Under the pieces are notes generated by a model. The model was not told the origin of the DNA and did no database searches. It saw only the letters and a program-made list of their open reading frames with translations. This document shows positions 31,143-43,215 of a stretch of DNA of 64,000 bases, piece after piece. Source of the DNA: Fomitopsis serialis (lineage: Eukaryota; Basidiomycota; Agaricomycetes; Polyporales; Fomitopsidaceae). The position numbers were made by a program, and so were the translations under genes. Within the stretch, counting starts at the first letter, position 1; each line of letters starts with the position of its first letter. The DNA lies in contig NW_025954961.1 in NCBI RefSeq assembly GCF_022376445.1, positions 310,001 through 374,000 of the forward strand, written 5' to 3'.

Positions 31143-31616
31143 GCTCTGGCTGTAGGACCATTCTTGCATATAGTCCCCCCATTCATATTCCATCATGCCA
31201 TTGCGCACAGTGTATCCATAGCATTGACATGACATTTCAAGAGGAGCAGTACAAGAGCAAATAACTCGCGAAGTAGCTTCAAGACAACAGAGCAAGCGAC
31301 AGCGACGATGTTTCGTACTATACATAGACAGTACATATCACAAAGCAAGCACAAACGAAATACGACAAATTGTGCAGATAGCAGCGAGATAGTACGCACA
31401 TCATAGCAAGATGAGAAAGCAAGGAACATGTCTATGTAAGAGCAACTGGTAGATAGTAACCGCACACCCTCTTCACACCGGGGCAGGTATGGGGCGCCGC
31501 GTCTGCAGGCACGCGGCGCCCCATATCCTGCCTCAGTCTAGAGAGAAGATGCGGAGCCCGCCATCTGCGCCCCAGGCGGCCTGAGACGTCTGCGTCAGCG
31601 GGTCCGATACCAACGC
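31143..31616. other. Intergenic between convergent COA3 and RNase III gene
   Basis: This holds the 3' flanks of both genes. A short palindrome, GGCGCCGCGT..ACGCGGCGCC near 31494-31519, could form a hairpin at the end of the RNase III transcript. No coding potential is seen. Confidence 0.45.
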
Positions 31617-32801
31617 TCAAGAGCAAGACACGCACGAGACGATGATACCCATGTTGCGGAGGCCCTCCTTCGCGGCCTCGTTCTTCGCGGCCTTCTTCGT
31701 GCTCCCGCGCCCGCTCCCGATGCAGTGCTCGTCGACCATCGCGCGGACGACCCAGATCGGCGTCGTGCGCGTGCCCTGGCCCGCACTGTCGGACCACACC
31801 CACTCGATGCCCTTGCCCCGCTGCTGCAGGTGCTGGTTAAAGAGCGAGAGGTGGCCCATGTTCGCCGCGTAGCGCGAGGACACGGGCGACACCGCGTTGA
31901 GCGTCGGGAAGTGCACCTCCGCCTCGGGCGGCAGGCAGTGCTGGATGCGCACCTGGCGGTAGGCCTCGGTGACGTACACGCGGAAGAGCGGGCAGAGCCA
32001 CGTCTTCACGAAGTCGAGGCCCTGGTCGAGGTAGAGCCCTCCCACGAACGCCTGAAACCTCTTCTGTCAGCGCCTGTCCGATAAGCACTGCGTGGAATCA
32101 TACCTCGAATAAGTCAGCTGTGCGAGGATCGTCAGCGAAGCTTCTCATGCTTAACACGAGAATGTGCGCACCCTGGACATTCTGGGAGTGCCTCAAAGTG
32201 ATGGCCTGGGCAGGGTGCATTCGTAGGTTTTCCGGCAAGCCATACTGAACGGAACTGCGTTGTCCATCAGATCTACTGCAGAGACAGTGTCGTCGGCCTG
32301 GACTCACATCCAGGCCAGAGTCGGGTTGCCGACCACCAGAGAACGTATTTTCTGCGAACATCGCTGTCAGTACACCGGTAAAACGGCCTTGTTTTGAGAA
32401 CTGACGGTGGACGGCCCAACGCGGATGTACGGGTAGATCTCGTTGATGAGCTCTGTCACGACCATGCTCAGAACTGAGTCCCCAAGATGCTCATATCTAC
32501 CCGCCGGATATTAGCGTTCGATTGACACACGCCAGTCAAACCTGCACACTCACTTCTCGTTGTCCGGACTGGGATCCTCGGGGAGATCCTCGAAGCGATG
32601 GGTCGGGCGCGCGTAGAAGCTGCGGTGCGTGTACACCTGCAGCCGGATCTCGTCGAACGTATCTCAGGCAGGGACGGCAGTCCTTCAGGGCCGAGGTGTG
32701 GCCTACGGCAGCCGAACATGCATCCATGAGCAACGTCAGATGGCGGACACACAAGACGCCTACCTCAAGGCCGGGCGACCGATGCCCAGCACAGAGGTCA
32801 T
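31617..32801 (-). CDS. RNase III-domain protein with dsRNA-binding domain
   Basis: This endoribonuclease has a single RNase III domain followed by a double-stranded RNA-binding domain, as in yeast Rnt1 and mitochondrial mL44 proteins. The start at 32801 gives MTSVLGIGRPALR; then come FDEIRLQVYTHRSFYARP (about 32600-32655) and the catalytic signature YEHLGDSVLSMVV (32460-32500, acidic Glu and Asp present). ADLFEAFVGGLYLDQG (about 32030-32115) carries the second catalytic Glu. The dsRBD spans about 31630-31860 and ends in GRGSTKKAAKNEAAKEGL. Keeping both acidic sites argues for an active nuclease rather than a purely structural ribosomal relative. One break near 32663 needs one extra base. Several short introns split it. 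Confidence 0.85.
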
Positions 32802-33342
32802 GGACGGTGGGCTGTGTCGCAGTCAATCACGCAGACGGCGTCAGTACTGGCAGCTTTACGATAGGCAGGGAGCGCGGCACGGCGCAGACGCACGTTAGGG
32901 CGATCGGGTCCATGGGTGACCGTGCTTGCCTGAGCGCCGCGAGGGCTGGAGGAGAAGGGAGATCAGGTCATGGTTGGCATTTATAGTGATCCACCAGCGG
33001 ACTAGGAATCGGTGCTCAATGTCAGATTCCCCGGGCCCTTAGCAGCCACTACCGTGCCGTAGCGCGGGCATGACACTGCCTCCGATGCCGGGGTAGAGCA
33101 GGGCTTCTCGATTGGATGTTGCGGCGTGGCGTGGTGATCACAGACCCTCGTGGAAGACACACATGCGTGGAGAGGATCATCTCAGCGCGCTAGGGTAGGC
33201 GCACAGGGAACATGAGCATTCAGCAGCTGAAGACTTGGAGACGGACAGAAGTCATGTTCGGATTACAATACACACCGCATTCTACACATCGTGTAGTCCA
33301 GCAGGCAGGGAAGGAACCTCACAGCGCGCTATCTACGTGTGC
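32802..33342. other. Intergenic, RNase III gene to PAPS reductase
   Basis: No supported gene occurs here. It contains the 5' flank of the RNase III gene and the 3' flank of the PAPS reductase gene. Confidence 0.45.
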
Positions 33343-34327
33343 TCAGGCACTGGCCTCTACCGCCGGAATGGTTGCGGGAGCAGCTTCGTCGGGTCGGACC
33401 CCGTCTTGTACTTGCAACTGCCCGAGCTGGGATACAATGTGTTCATGATTAGCATCGACTTTTAGCGACCATCCGAATCTACGTACCTTCTTCTGGGCAG
33501 CTGCCTTCATGGCGAAGTAGTCAACATGCAGGCCGCACTCGGTCTTCTCCTTCTTCCCTGCCCAGCGACCTGCTCGCTCCCCTGTATCGCCCTCACCGCT
33601 CTTGACGGTACTATGCCAATCTCCGACGCTGCGGTAGCCTTGGTCTAGTAGCTTGTTGCGTGGGACGTTGTTCTCCTTTATGTACCATTCCACGAAAGGG
33701 AACGTCCATGCAAACAGTGGGTTGAGCTTGAGCAGACCAGTACTGTCCACCTCCAAGGGGAGCAAGTTCGCGCGATCGGCTCCTTGTGAGGCTCGCCGAC
33801 CAGTAATGATTGACTTCACGCCGAGCTCCTCGTAGGCTCTCCGGGCTGGTTCAACCTGTGAAGACAACAGATGAGACCTAGCGTACCCGGACTGAGAAGC
33901 TAAACATACCTTAACCGCATAATCGTACAACGTCTCGTCTGTCTCCCACAGCTTCTCTCCGAACTTCTTCTCGAACTCCACGACCGTCTCACATTCCTCC
34001 GGCTTGTATACATGTATCGGAACGCCGTACCGCTTCTTGACTTCTTCCACCAGCTCCAGCGTCTCGGGAAGTGGTACAGTGTGTCAAGGAAGATGAGCGG
34101 TGGGGGGTTTGGCGTGATCCTCGAGAGCATGTCGATCGCGACGAGCCCCGTGAGCCGAAGGCCGTCGTCTGGTAGAGTCCCGGGAGATGGTCTACTGCCC
34201 ATCGGAGGATTTGCTCTGGTGTTAGGTCGCGTAGGTAGGCATTGATGCGGTCGAGCTCGTCTTTCGGCAGGGGGAGCTGGAGTGGCTTGGAAAATGTGGG
34301 CGCAGAGGACGAGGCTTCACTTGACAT
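33343..34327 (-). CDS. MET16: Phosphoadenylyl-sulfate (PAPS) reductase
   Basis: This enzyme reduces PAPS to sulfite with thioredoxin in assimilatory sulfate reduction. The start at 34327 gives MSSEASSSAPTFSKPLQLPL. Family landmarks are LTPEQILRWAVDHLPGLYQT, TGLVAIDMLSRI, PPLIFLDTLYHFPETLELVE (about 34050-34115), YGVPIHVYKP, GVKSIITGRRASQG, NPLFAWTFPFVEWYIKENNV and the active-site cysteine motif KTECGLHVDYF (about 33515-33545). An intron lies near 33857-33909 and another probably near 33420-33488; the latter also reads open, so the last 45 residues are uncertain. Two one-base breaks near 34165 and 34068 are repaired by one c each. No other sulfate-assimilation gene lies in the window. Confidence 0.92.
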
Positions 34328-36251
34328 GGTCTAGTCTCGTTCCGGTACAGTGGATACGGTTGAATGAGTAGCAGCCCAAGCTGACGCTGTAGAAATGGCG
34401 GAGATAGAGAGAAGTAGCATCTTCGCACAGACGGGGCGAAGCTGTAGAATAGGATGTTTGCACAATGGTGACACCATCGCAAACTGGGCGCTTACTACAC
34501 CTGTATGATTCAGCAAATTCAACTCAGTCTTTTTCACATGTATTGCCGGTCATACTGAGGCTATACTGTACACATCGTGTCAAGCGAACAGAGCTCAAAA
34601 GGTGCGACAAGAGGCTATCATGCGGCGGACAAGCTGATCGAGACCATGGCAATTCCCAAACGGGATGCCCGTTACACGGTGGTTCAAAGTATGGACCCTA
34701 CTGAGATGAGTGCAACGGAGAGTCACCTGTGCAAATACCCATCGACTGTGACAGAGTCCTCGGCCCCGAGACCCTGTCAAACGCATCGCACCAGATGCCT
34801 GTGGCTTGCAGTGACAAGAAGGTCGATGCCGTCGATCAGGACCGCAAGACGAAAGATTGACCACTGAGTGACGCGGGGAACAATTTCTGTAGGGCACGAC
34901 CGCCCATCGATAGATGCTTGCAGCGATGCCCAGACAGAGACTCTATGCCGCGGACAGCGAGAAGTCCATGCAGAGCGCTGCAGGTGGAGAGCAGACCACG
35001 GTTCTGTGGCTCGGGAGATGATGGAACTGTTTGGAGTGGCCCATACGATCTATGTACAGCCGTCCCTGTGAAACGTTTAGCTTTAAGTACCTTCTAGAGT
35101 CTTCCACCTTCCGTGTCTATATGTGCCCGTAAAGTTCCCAGTCAGGATCTTCGTGCCTCAGCCAATCTCCGACATGGTCCTCGCATTGCCCCAATGCCGA
35201 CATGGTAGTCGAGCGACGTGTATCTGTCGAGAAAAACGTCAACGCGGTTCGATACCGTCATTGAGAAGGTCAATGAGAGGGTCTAACAGTCATAAGGGCG
35301 CCAGGGAAACGCTGCCCACGAATGCCACGCGGAGTCCTCCACGGTGTGGACAGTTTGCAGTTGGCAACTACCAACACTCGCAGCATCCGCCATCAGGAAG
35401 AGAGTGCTCCGATTGCAAATTATTCGACCATCATTCGACGCTGCAACGCCGTACCTGGCGGTTACTGGTCGATGGACCAGAAACGCAGCACAGGCGTGAG
35501 CCGGGGGCGCGTTGTATGGGATATTGCTTGGCTTCGTCTTTGCACTTGTGACGTGTACATGGGAAGACTCGACAGCGTACACAGGAACATGGGTACTCAC
35601 ATGTGAAGGCGAGATGGACAGCACATACAGCGAGGCCGCAACTGTTGCGAACAACTCACTTGGTCGGGCCCCGAAAGCCTGCCACTGTCGCGAAGGCTCG
35701 CGCAATTGCCTCCTTCCAGGAATGATGCTCTGCCAAATCCTGGCAGATGTAAGATGTCGTGTTACGTGTGCTGAAGCTTATGGCAGCCGACGGTACTTTC
35801 TTGCGACGGAGTTTGCAATGCTGATCATCGACGATGTGGTAAGGAGGAGAGGATAAACGCTGAGCGCTAAACACATCGTTGGGACTGTAAGGCGGAGAAG
35901 ACTCCGTGCGATGTTTCTGACAATGACATAGTTGAGCTTCTCCGCGTTCTCCAGTGTTAATGTACAGAACATTGTATTATGCTTCTCCTGGCTCAATTGT
36001 TACACGAACACGACTGCTCGCTCTACTTACAACCGTTGACGGACTACAGTGAAGTATACATATTATTACTAGTGAGGAACGCTACAGTAAAATCAAAACG
36101 CCCTCCTCGTAGGGCGTATCATAGTAAGCGAAGGTGGGGTTTTCTGTTAGCAGAGCCAATGGCTGGAGACAAGGTCCTGAACAAATCCAGCGGCCAGCGA
36201 AGGGGTAGTAGTAGTAGTACAAGGCGCGTTTGTCACAATATCCATGTGCCC
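34328..36251. other. Gene-poor 1.9-kb stretch
   Basis: I see no convincing gene on either strand; open frames are short and show no domains or intron-consistent continuation. A short (TAG)4 repeat lies at 36204-36218. Confidence 0.45.
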
Positions 36252-37311
36252 TTACCGCGCCGGGCCTACAACCAACTTGACCTTCTCGTACCCATCCTGG
36301 CTCGAGCCCGCCGACACGAGGCCCTTGAACATATACTTATCCAGTAAGTAATCCACCCGCTCACGCCTTGGTTCCTCTCCAGAGCCTCCACCGACGGGTA
36401 CGTACGGCACCTCCGAGTGTACGCCCGGGACACAGCGACCTCCTCCGACGGGTTCAGGCGCTTCCACTCGACCTGCGTGATACGCTGTTGCAAGTGCCGG
36501 TGCAGCGCAATCAGCACGTCGCCGAGCGTGATCGGCGCGTCATCGCGGGATACGAAGGGGATCGTGAGGAAGCTGCCCCGATCACGCTCGTGCGGCTCGA
36601 GCTTGAGCGGCCACTGTGGAATCGCGTCGTAGTGATGGTCATCTTCCGGATGCCCGGGTACGTCGCGGGCTGCGCGAGCTCGTCCACGCTGAGTCCGATC
36701 CCCGTAGGCTGTCCGCTCGCGGACAGGTGCATGACCCGGAAGTCGTGCAGGGAGAGATCGAACGCGACCGGCGGACCGCCCCGCTGTTCTCCGTTAAGGA
36801 GAGGGTGCAGTTGTTGCGACGGTCGAGGACTGGGGTACACCCACGGAGAAGTATACATGGGGTAAGCAGCGCCCGTAGCCCATCCGGGCGCAGCAAGGTT
36901 ACTGTCGGAGCCCCTGCGGTGGTGACCAGGATAGGCAGGCGGGGATAGGGTAGTCATCGGAGCTATAGGCACCATGGCTGGAAGAGCCGTGTATAGCATC
37001 GGTGGAGAGGGGAAGGGCGCCGGATTCGGTGGGGGTGCCATCCCGGGCATACCTGCGTACCAGGATGGCCTGCGCTCTCGCCGAGGAGGAGGGGGACGAA
37101 CATCATCTTCGAAGTGCACGCGACGGGGGCTGCCGTAAGGCGATCCCAGTAGATCTGCAGGGGGTATCAAGGGCGATACTTGCGGACTGATAAACTGAGG
37201 AGGCAGGTAGGGGGTGGCATATGCATATGGGTATTGTCCCGGGTAGTATGGGTAGGCCATAACGTCGTTTCTAGTCGTGAGGGGTTCCGATGGTGTTCTT
37301 AGCCAGGACAT
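36252..37311 (-). CDS. DUF6699-domain protein
   Basis: DUF6699 proteins are frequent in agaricomycetes and have no known function. The N-terminal half is Pro/Tyr-rich and disordered (YPYYPGQYPYAYATPYLPP). The conserved domain starts at HPLLNGEQRGGPPVAFDLSL (about 36740-36800). It continues with DELAQPATYPGIRKMTITT, LIALHRHLQQRITQVEW (about 36465-36517) and LNPSEEVAVSRAYTRRC, and ends with RVDYLLDKYMFKGLV (about 36310-36360). The coding phase changes near 36590 and 36395, both with the sign of one missing base. The start at 37311 is the first in frame. The ATG at 37260 (MAYPYYPG) is an alternative and lies about 65-70 bp after a TATTTAA at 37326-37332. Confidence 0.75.
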
Positions 37312-40300
37312 GATCGATCCTCACCTTAAATAGTCTATGTGAGGGGCGACTTGCCTTTTCAGAGGAGGGAAGAGCTGTGCAGCGTAGCACTTGGTCGGGA
37401 CGGGCCTACGTGGGCAAGGCGGCGCAGGGACTTGGTTGTGCCCGCCCGCACAGCAAGAGCGGACATTTATTCAGATGCGGCGGGACAGCGCTACTGCCAT
37501 GGGATGTCATGCCAATTGTTCCATGCCAGGTTACTGGAAACGCAATCAGCCATGGACGCCGAGCGTGATCTGTTCCTGATGAGCATCAAGCAATCTTCTG
37601 TATTGTGACGCTCTGCATCGATCCTCAGGCCCGATGAGTTCGGTTTTTGGAACAAACCCTACTTGGTCACATCGCTACATCAGCCAACATGCGGCACTGA
37701 TGAGTCAATGTGGTCTACTGCTTTCTTTGTGACTGCTGTGCACAAGTCACACGAGTCAAGAGATACAGTATGGCGCGGGTAATGTTACAAGTACGTACTT
37801 GTCCACGGAGGCATCGCCACGCCCGACATCGGTGGTAACATACGCACCAGGGCGCATCAGGTAGTCCCGGCGCACTGCATTCAAGCCTTCAACACCGCTT
37901 CGCCAGCCGACGTACGTGTACTGCTGCCAGTGGACTCGAGGTCAGATTCAATGGGCCCTGTTGAGAGAAGCGGACGAGAGCAGGATTGTGGGTCCACCAG
38001 GAGTCGCTGCCAGTAGCTGCCAGTGCGCGAGACCGAGAATCAGATCACGGCGCACGAGTAACCGCCACCTGCTGCGCAAGCGTGTGAAACAGTGCCGCAG
38101 GGGCGCATCAAATGCAGGCGTCGGGCTCGGGGTGAGCCGCCCTGTGTGGCCGGCGTCATGTCGACGTGTTGTTTCTAGGACTACAGCGCGCAGACGTTGC
38201 GCAGACGTGTACGGTGGTACGCAGTACGCGCTGGATGCGGCTGTGAAATGCTCTGGTCCCGAACGGTCCTGCCCTTTCGAGGCGGTTCGCCCGCGGCGCC
38301 ACGAGCCTCGGTAGGTGCGACGTGCGAAAATGTGGACCACAATGATCCCATGTCCAAGCGGCCTGGTTCGGGGAACGGAACTTTAAGCTGCCTTGATACC
38401 ACCCGAACATCTGTGCTTCAGGAGCCAGCCGAAGGACTGCGCGACACTCGGATAGTAAAGACTTGTCGTCTGAGCCTATTCCGAGATCACCGTCATACCC
38501 GTCACTTCATTCATTAGTGAGTTTTACACCAATATCGCCCCAGAGAATAACACCTTCGACAGAAAAGGCCATAGGACGGGCCACTAATAGTGCACGGCAT
38601 GCTGGTCGATGCACCCGTCGCACCGTGACGTCGACGCAAGCCAGGGGCCTCAAAGCACTGCAGAAAATTGGGCCTCTGGTGCCACACTCGACGGATTCGT
38701 TATGTGGACCAAGATATATCTACAAGTCCTGCGTATCCCCCGGAACTTCGGGCGATACGCTCAACAACCGCTTCTCAAGTGTCGCGCTGAAGTTTCGATG
38801 GTCCACCCCGATCGTTCTTAATTCTGGAGAAATTCGCTAGCGTTCCGGGTTCTCTGGTAACTTCACAAGTCCGGTTCCCGGCTCTCAAGAACCTTATGCA
38901 CTGCATATTCGGGACGGATGAACCTGGACGAGGGCCCGGTTTCGTTGTTTACAGCTCATTCCATATTGCTAGACCCCCGCCCGGGAACGCGTGCACGGCC
39001 GGAGGGCGTCAGGCCTTGGTCTGGCTTTGTTCTCAGGCGACCCGCGCGCACTGCCGGTCGACCTCGGCTTCAAACTTCGGGCTAGTTCGCCCTCGCCACT
39101 GCTCGTCACGTTAGAATGTTGACTGGGGCACAGAATAGATACCAAGGCAGACGAACCCCGCCAGTACACAATACTCGGTGAGGGTCTAGCAATATGGAAT
39201 TGGCTGCAATTCCGTTGCACATGTGCCGCCGACATTTGTGTGGACTTTACCGATATGCGGAGCAAAATGCAGCACAGCGTTTGCCGCCAATTCGTACTCC
39301 TCTCGGCGTGGCCTGAGTAGGTTGTTTCCGTGCCCCGCGCTGCGTACTTCCGTGAGTAGCCCCTCTGGCCAGGCTCTCCGCCGCGGAGATGCCACAGTTT
39401 CAGACCTTACTCAAAGTCGCTTGCCTTAATCCACTCCCCCAAGTCATCCCCGATTCTCACTGAAACCCGGAGGAATACGACCCACACCGTTCGGAAACAA
39501 GACAGCAAGCCGCATATCAAACTGGCGGCAAGGGTTCAAGTTCTATCGGCGGCGTCCGAGTACAACTTGGACCAGAGCCTCCCAGACTACTATCGAGAAG
39601 TTGATACCGAAGTCCACTCATCCTCGCGAATTCAGGCCGACTACTAGCAGCGCGAGTCCGCTGTCCACTATCGCACCATCTATGTGGACCCGGTCCTATT
39701 TGGACTGTATATTTCGCTGGCAGTCCGAGTCGGCATCGGCGTGCGCTCTCGCTGGGCCCACTCCTCTCGCGGTCCGGATACACAGTGTGGATTGCCAGTG
39801 GATCGCGCTTCGAGGTCCACCCATTCACGCAAGCTCAGAGTTCAATCGCCCTCGGACCTTGACCGGTGCTCGCAGTATGGCTATGCGACGATGAATGAAC
39901 TCCACCCGACCATGCCGAAGGGCAGTATGGCATGGCATGGCACTCCGGTGCATGTCGGTGGACACACTTCCTGGCCCACCCATTCACTGAGTCGGAGTTC
40001 AGCGTTAACGTTCAACGTTCAACTTCCACGCTCGGATTGTGGCCTCGTATAATGGTGTGCAACGACAAAACATCAGAACCAATACACGTGCCCCAGATAC
40101 GTTGAAGAACAGAAAGTCTTGAGGCCGAGCTAAACTCTGCTGCATTGCGTCCACACATTCACTTCGGCGGACATTTCTCTCGCATCAGCCCACTTACCCT
40201 ATCATTCAGTGTAGTGTCTCACAGGAAGCAATAGTACAACGCAGACATCCGATACAGTTGTGACAAGAGAACTAAGCATACAACAAAGTCGTACTAGATT

Positions 40301-40388
40301 CGATTTCTGGATCCGAAGAGCGAAGAGCATCAGAGTGGGCCGTCCGTCGTCAACATTGTCCAGTCGGCGGCACCCATCTCCCTCCCGC
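37312..40388. other. Gene-free 3.1-kb stretch
   Basis: No gene, terminal inverted repeat or transposase fragment was recognised. Two loosely similar segments, CCACCCATTCAC followed by GAGTTCA, lie near 39815 and 39976, with a short run of AACGTT motifs near 40005-40020. This could be an eroded repeat, but the evidence is weak. Confidence 0.45.
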
Positions 40389-42813
40389 TCACAATCCTCC
40401 AAACGCGACAAACTTGGTGTTCATGTACTCCTCATCCCATGCGCGCCCTCGCGCCCTACAAACAACCAGCATCAGCCCCGCTCACCTCAAACCGCCGCCC
40501 AAGCAACACGCGCGCACTCACCGATCCCGCTCTCCTTCACCCCTCCAAACGGAATGGCGACCTGGCTGATCAAGCCTGTGTTCGTGCCGACCATACCCAC
40601 CTCCAGCGCCTCCGCGACCCGCCACACCCGCCCGACGTCGCGCGAGTAGAAGTAGCCCGCGAGGCCGACCGCCGAGCGGTTCGCCCACCGGACGACCTCC
40701 TCCTCCGTCGCGAAGCGCGTCAGCGCCGCGAGCGGCCCGAACGTCTCCTCGCTGTTCACGAGCGCGTCCGCGGGCACGTCCGACAGGAGCGTCGGCTGGA
40801 AGAAGCTGCCCTTGCCCTCGACCCGCGTGCCCCCCATGAGCAGCTGCGCGCCCCGCGCGAGCGCGTCGTCGACGTGGCGCTGCACTTTCTCGATGGCCTT
40901 GTCGTGGATGAGCGGGCCGTGCGTCCTGCGGGGCGAGGAGTGAGCACCGGGGCGAGTGGAGAGGCTAGGGAAGGACGTACGTTCCGTCCTCGAGCCCGTT
41001 CCCGACCTTGAACGCGGCGACTCTCTCAGCCAGTCGCGAGGCGAAGTCCGCATACACGGAGTCCTGCACGTAGATCCGGTTGGCGCACACGCACGTCTGC
41101 CCGCTGCCGCGGAACTTGCACGCGATAGCACCTGCGCGACAGTCTCTCAGCCACTTCGACCCTCTCACCCAAGTACACCAGTCACCCACCCTCGACGGCC
41201 GCCGGTATATCCGCATCGTCAAACACAATAAACGGCGCGTTGCCACCCGCCTCAATCGACATCCTTCAAGATCCCGCAGTCAGCCATAGCCACACACTTC
41301 TCGGTGGACACGCACTTCTTCAAGCCCTTCGCGGCCATGCCGTACAGCAACTTCGCGACGGGCGTGCTCCCCGTGAACGTGACCTTCCTGACCGTGTCGT
41401 TCTCGCACATCTCGCGCCCGACGTCGACGACGTTCGCCTGCGTCGTGACGACGTTGATCACGCCCGGCGGGACACCCGCGCGCGTGGCCAGCTGTGTTCA
41501 GTGTGCAGCGTTGGATGAGCGTGCCCGGCCGGATCAGCAGAGGGAGAGGAGAGGACGATGCGCACCTCTGTGAGAGCCAGCGCGGAGAACGGGGCCTCGG
41601 GCGGCGGCTTGATCACTGTGGTGCACCCTGCTGCGAGGGCGGCGCCGAGCTTGCGGGTGATCATCGCGGAGGGGAAGTTCCATGGGGTCAGGATAGACCT
41701 GTAAACGACGGCGGGTTCCCTTAGTTTCCGTCTTTCTGTGGATGGTGAAGCGCATGCTTACACGACACCTGCGAGGGGCATCGGTCAGTCGCCCAGAGGT
41801 ATGGATGCAAGTGAAGTCGAGACGCACCGATGGGTTGTTTGATGACGACGTTGCGGATGTGCGGGAATGGGGACGGTGCCACCTCTGAAGGATGCGTCGC
41901 ACGAGAATTATGGAGGTAGCCGAACTGCCGCATACCGCACCTCCATACGTCCGGATCGCCTCCTCAGCTATGAGCACAGCAGTTTAGCGGGGCGTCGTGC
42001 ATCGAGATGCAGTCTACCATACCGAACCACTAAGAAGACGCGTTAGTCCAGCTGCGTGGGCTATCGAGTGATTGGACAGACCTCAATGAAGGATGCCGAG
42101 TATGCGTGCTCGCCCTGTGATATGATTGTGAGTATATGCGCACGCCATGAGGGCATTGGCCCAACCTTCGCCTCCGCAAGTGGCTTTCCGTTCTCCAATG
42201 TCTTTATAACTTCAGACACACGAACGCCACAGGCAGCAGCACGAGCGTACGATGATGCGAGCGAGTCCTCCGTGTTCTCTGCATTAGCGCATAGAATTCA
42301 TGAGATATCGTGTCGTTGCTTACGTCGTCAAGAATTAGGCTTTCGTCCGTAGTGCACAGGCGAGCGTCACACCTTCGCGGTTGTCTTGCCCCACGATTGA
42401 ACGCGCGCGAAGCGGCGTCGATGGCCTGCTTCGTCTCCGCGAGGCCCATCTCGGGGACAGTGCCCAGCTCGCCCTCCGTCGCTGGGTCTGAGAGCACGTC
42501 GTGAATCCATGTGCAGAGGTGCAAGAGAGGCGCACGCACTGTTCACTTTGATGACACCGCCGTCCTGGGCGTCGACCCACTTCCATCGATGTAGCCTTGG
42601 TGATGGATAAGCGATGCATCCTTGACCCCAAACTACCTCGACGACCCTGTGAGTGTCACACTGTGGCTGGCAGACTGGAACGTACGTTCGCTGCGGACGT
42701 GCTGGCCATTCTGTACGCGATAAAGGTGTTGGCGAGTGATCTGGACTTTGCGGGGGATGTGGTGGTAGCTTGAAGGCGGCAAGGGCGAGACGGGGGGTAG
42801 AAGAGAAGGCCAT
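40389..42813 (-). CDS. UGA2: Succinate-semialdehyde dehydrogenase (GABA shunt)
   Basis: This aldehyde dehydrogenase oxidises succinate semialdehyde to succinate with NAD(P)+, the last step of the GABA shunt. The start at 42813 ([18 protein letters not shown]) resembles a mitochondrial presequence. Motifs in order are [18 protein letters not shown] (about 42560-42610), [20 protein letters not shown] (about 42420-42480), [19 protein letters not shown] (about 41180-41240), the active-site [20 protein letters not shown] (about 41040-41105), [13 protein letters not shown] (about 40730-40765), [20 protein letters not shown] (about 40545-40605) and the end [14 protein letters not shown]. One-base breaks near 42735, 42583 and 40432 are seen; others are likely between 41500 and 42350, where exons are hard to chain. 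The active cysteine and the NAD-binding parts are present. Confidence 0.85.
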
Positions 42814-43215
42814 GCCAGTGGCGGCTGTGGGAGGAGGGCAGCGTTGGGCGTTGGAGCGTCCGAGGTGGTCGTCGAAGCAAGGAGCGGCCGGTGTGGCCCA
42901 TGACCTCGCGCATGACTTCATCTCCTAACCCTAGACTTGGACTTCCCCCCGCCGGCCGTGTGCTGACGGCAACCACTGAGAATCGAAGGCAACTTGGCCC
43001 GTTTTCACTGCGCCCCACTGCCAACGCCGACAGTCTGCAGACACAGTCAATTGTATGCGCCATCTTCTCTACCCACGAACGTTGCTTCTGCTGGGTCGCA
43101 CTCTCTACGCACCGCACGGACCCTCGTACCACGCCGCTGGCATCGGTGCATAATTCCGATGAGTACGCTCAACATCCGACGATACACGAGAGCAATACAT
43201 AAATTAGATGCAAGT
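42814..43215. other. Intergenic, SSADH to IMPACT-family gene
   Basis: This is the 5' flank of the SSADH gene and the 3' flank of the IMPACT-family gene. No TATA box or further gene was recognised. Confidence 0.45.

Noticed and set aside
35123..35705. Open frames of 140 codons on both strands near 35.1-35.7 kb
   Set aside because: No recognisable domain, no support from intron-linked neighbours, and both strands are equally open, as expected by chance.
40439..41011. 190-codon plus-strand frame
   Set aside because: It is antisense to the SSADH exons, which contain clear ALDH motifs on the minus strand.
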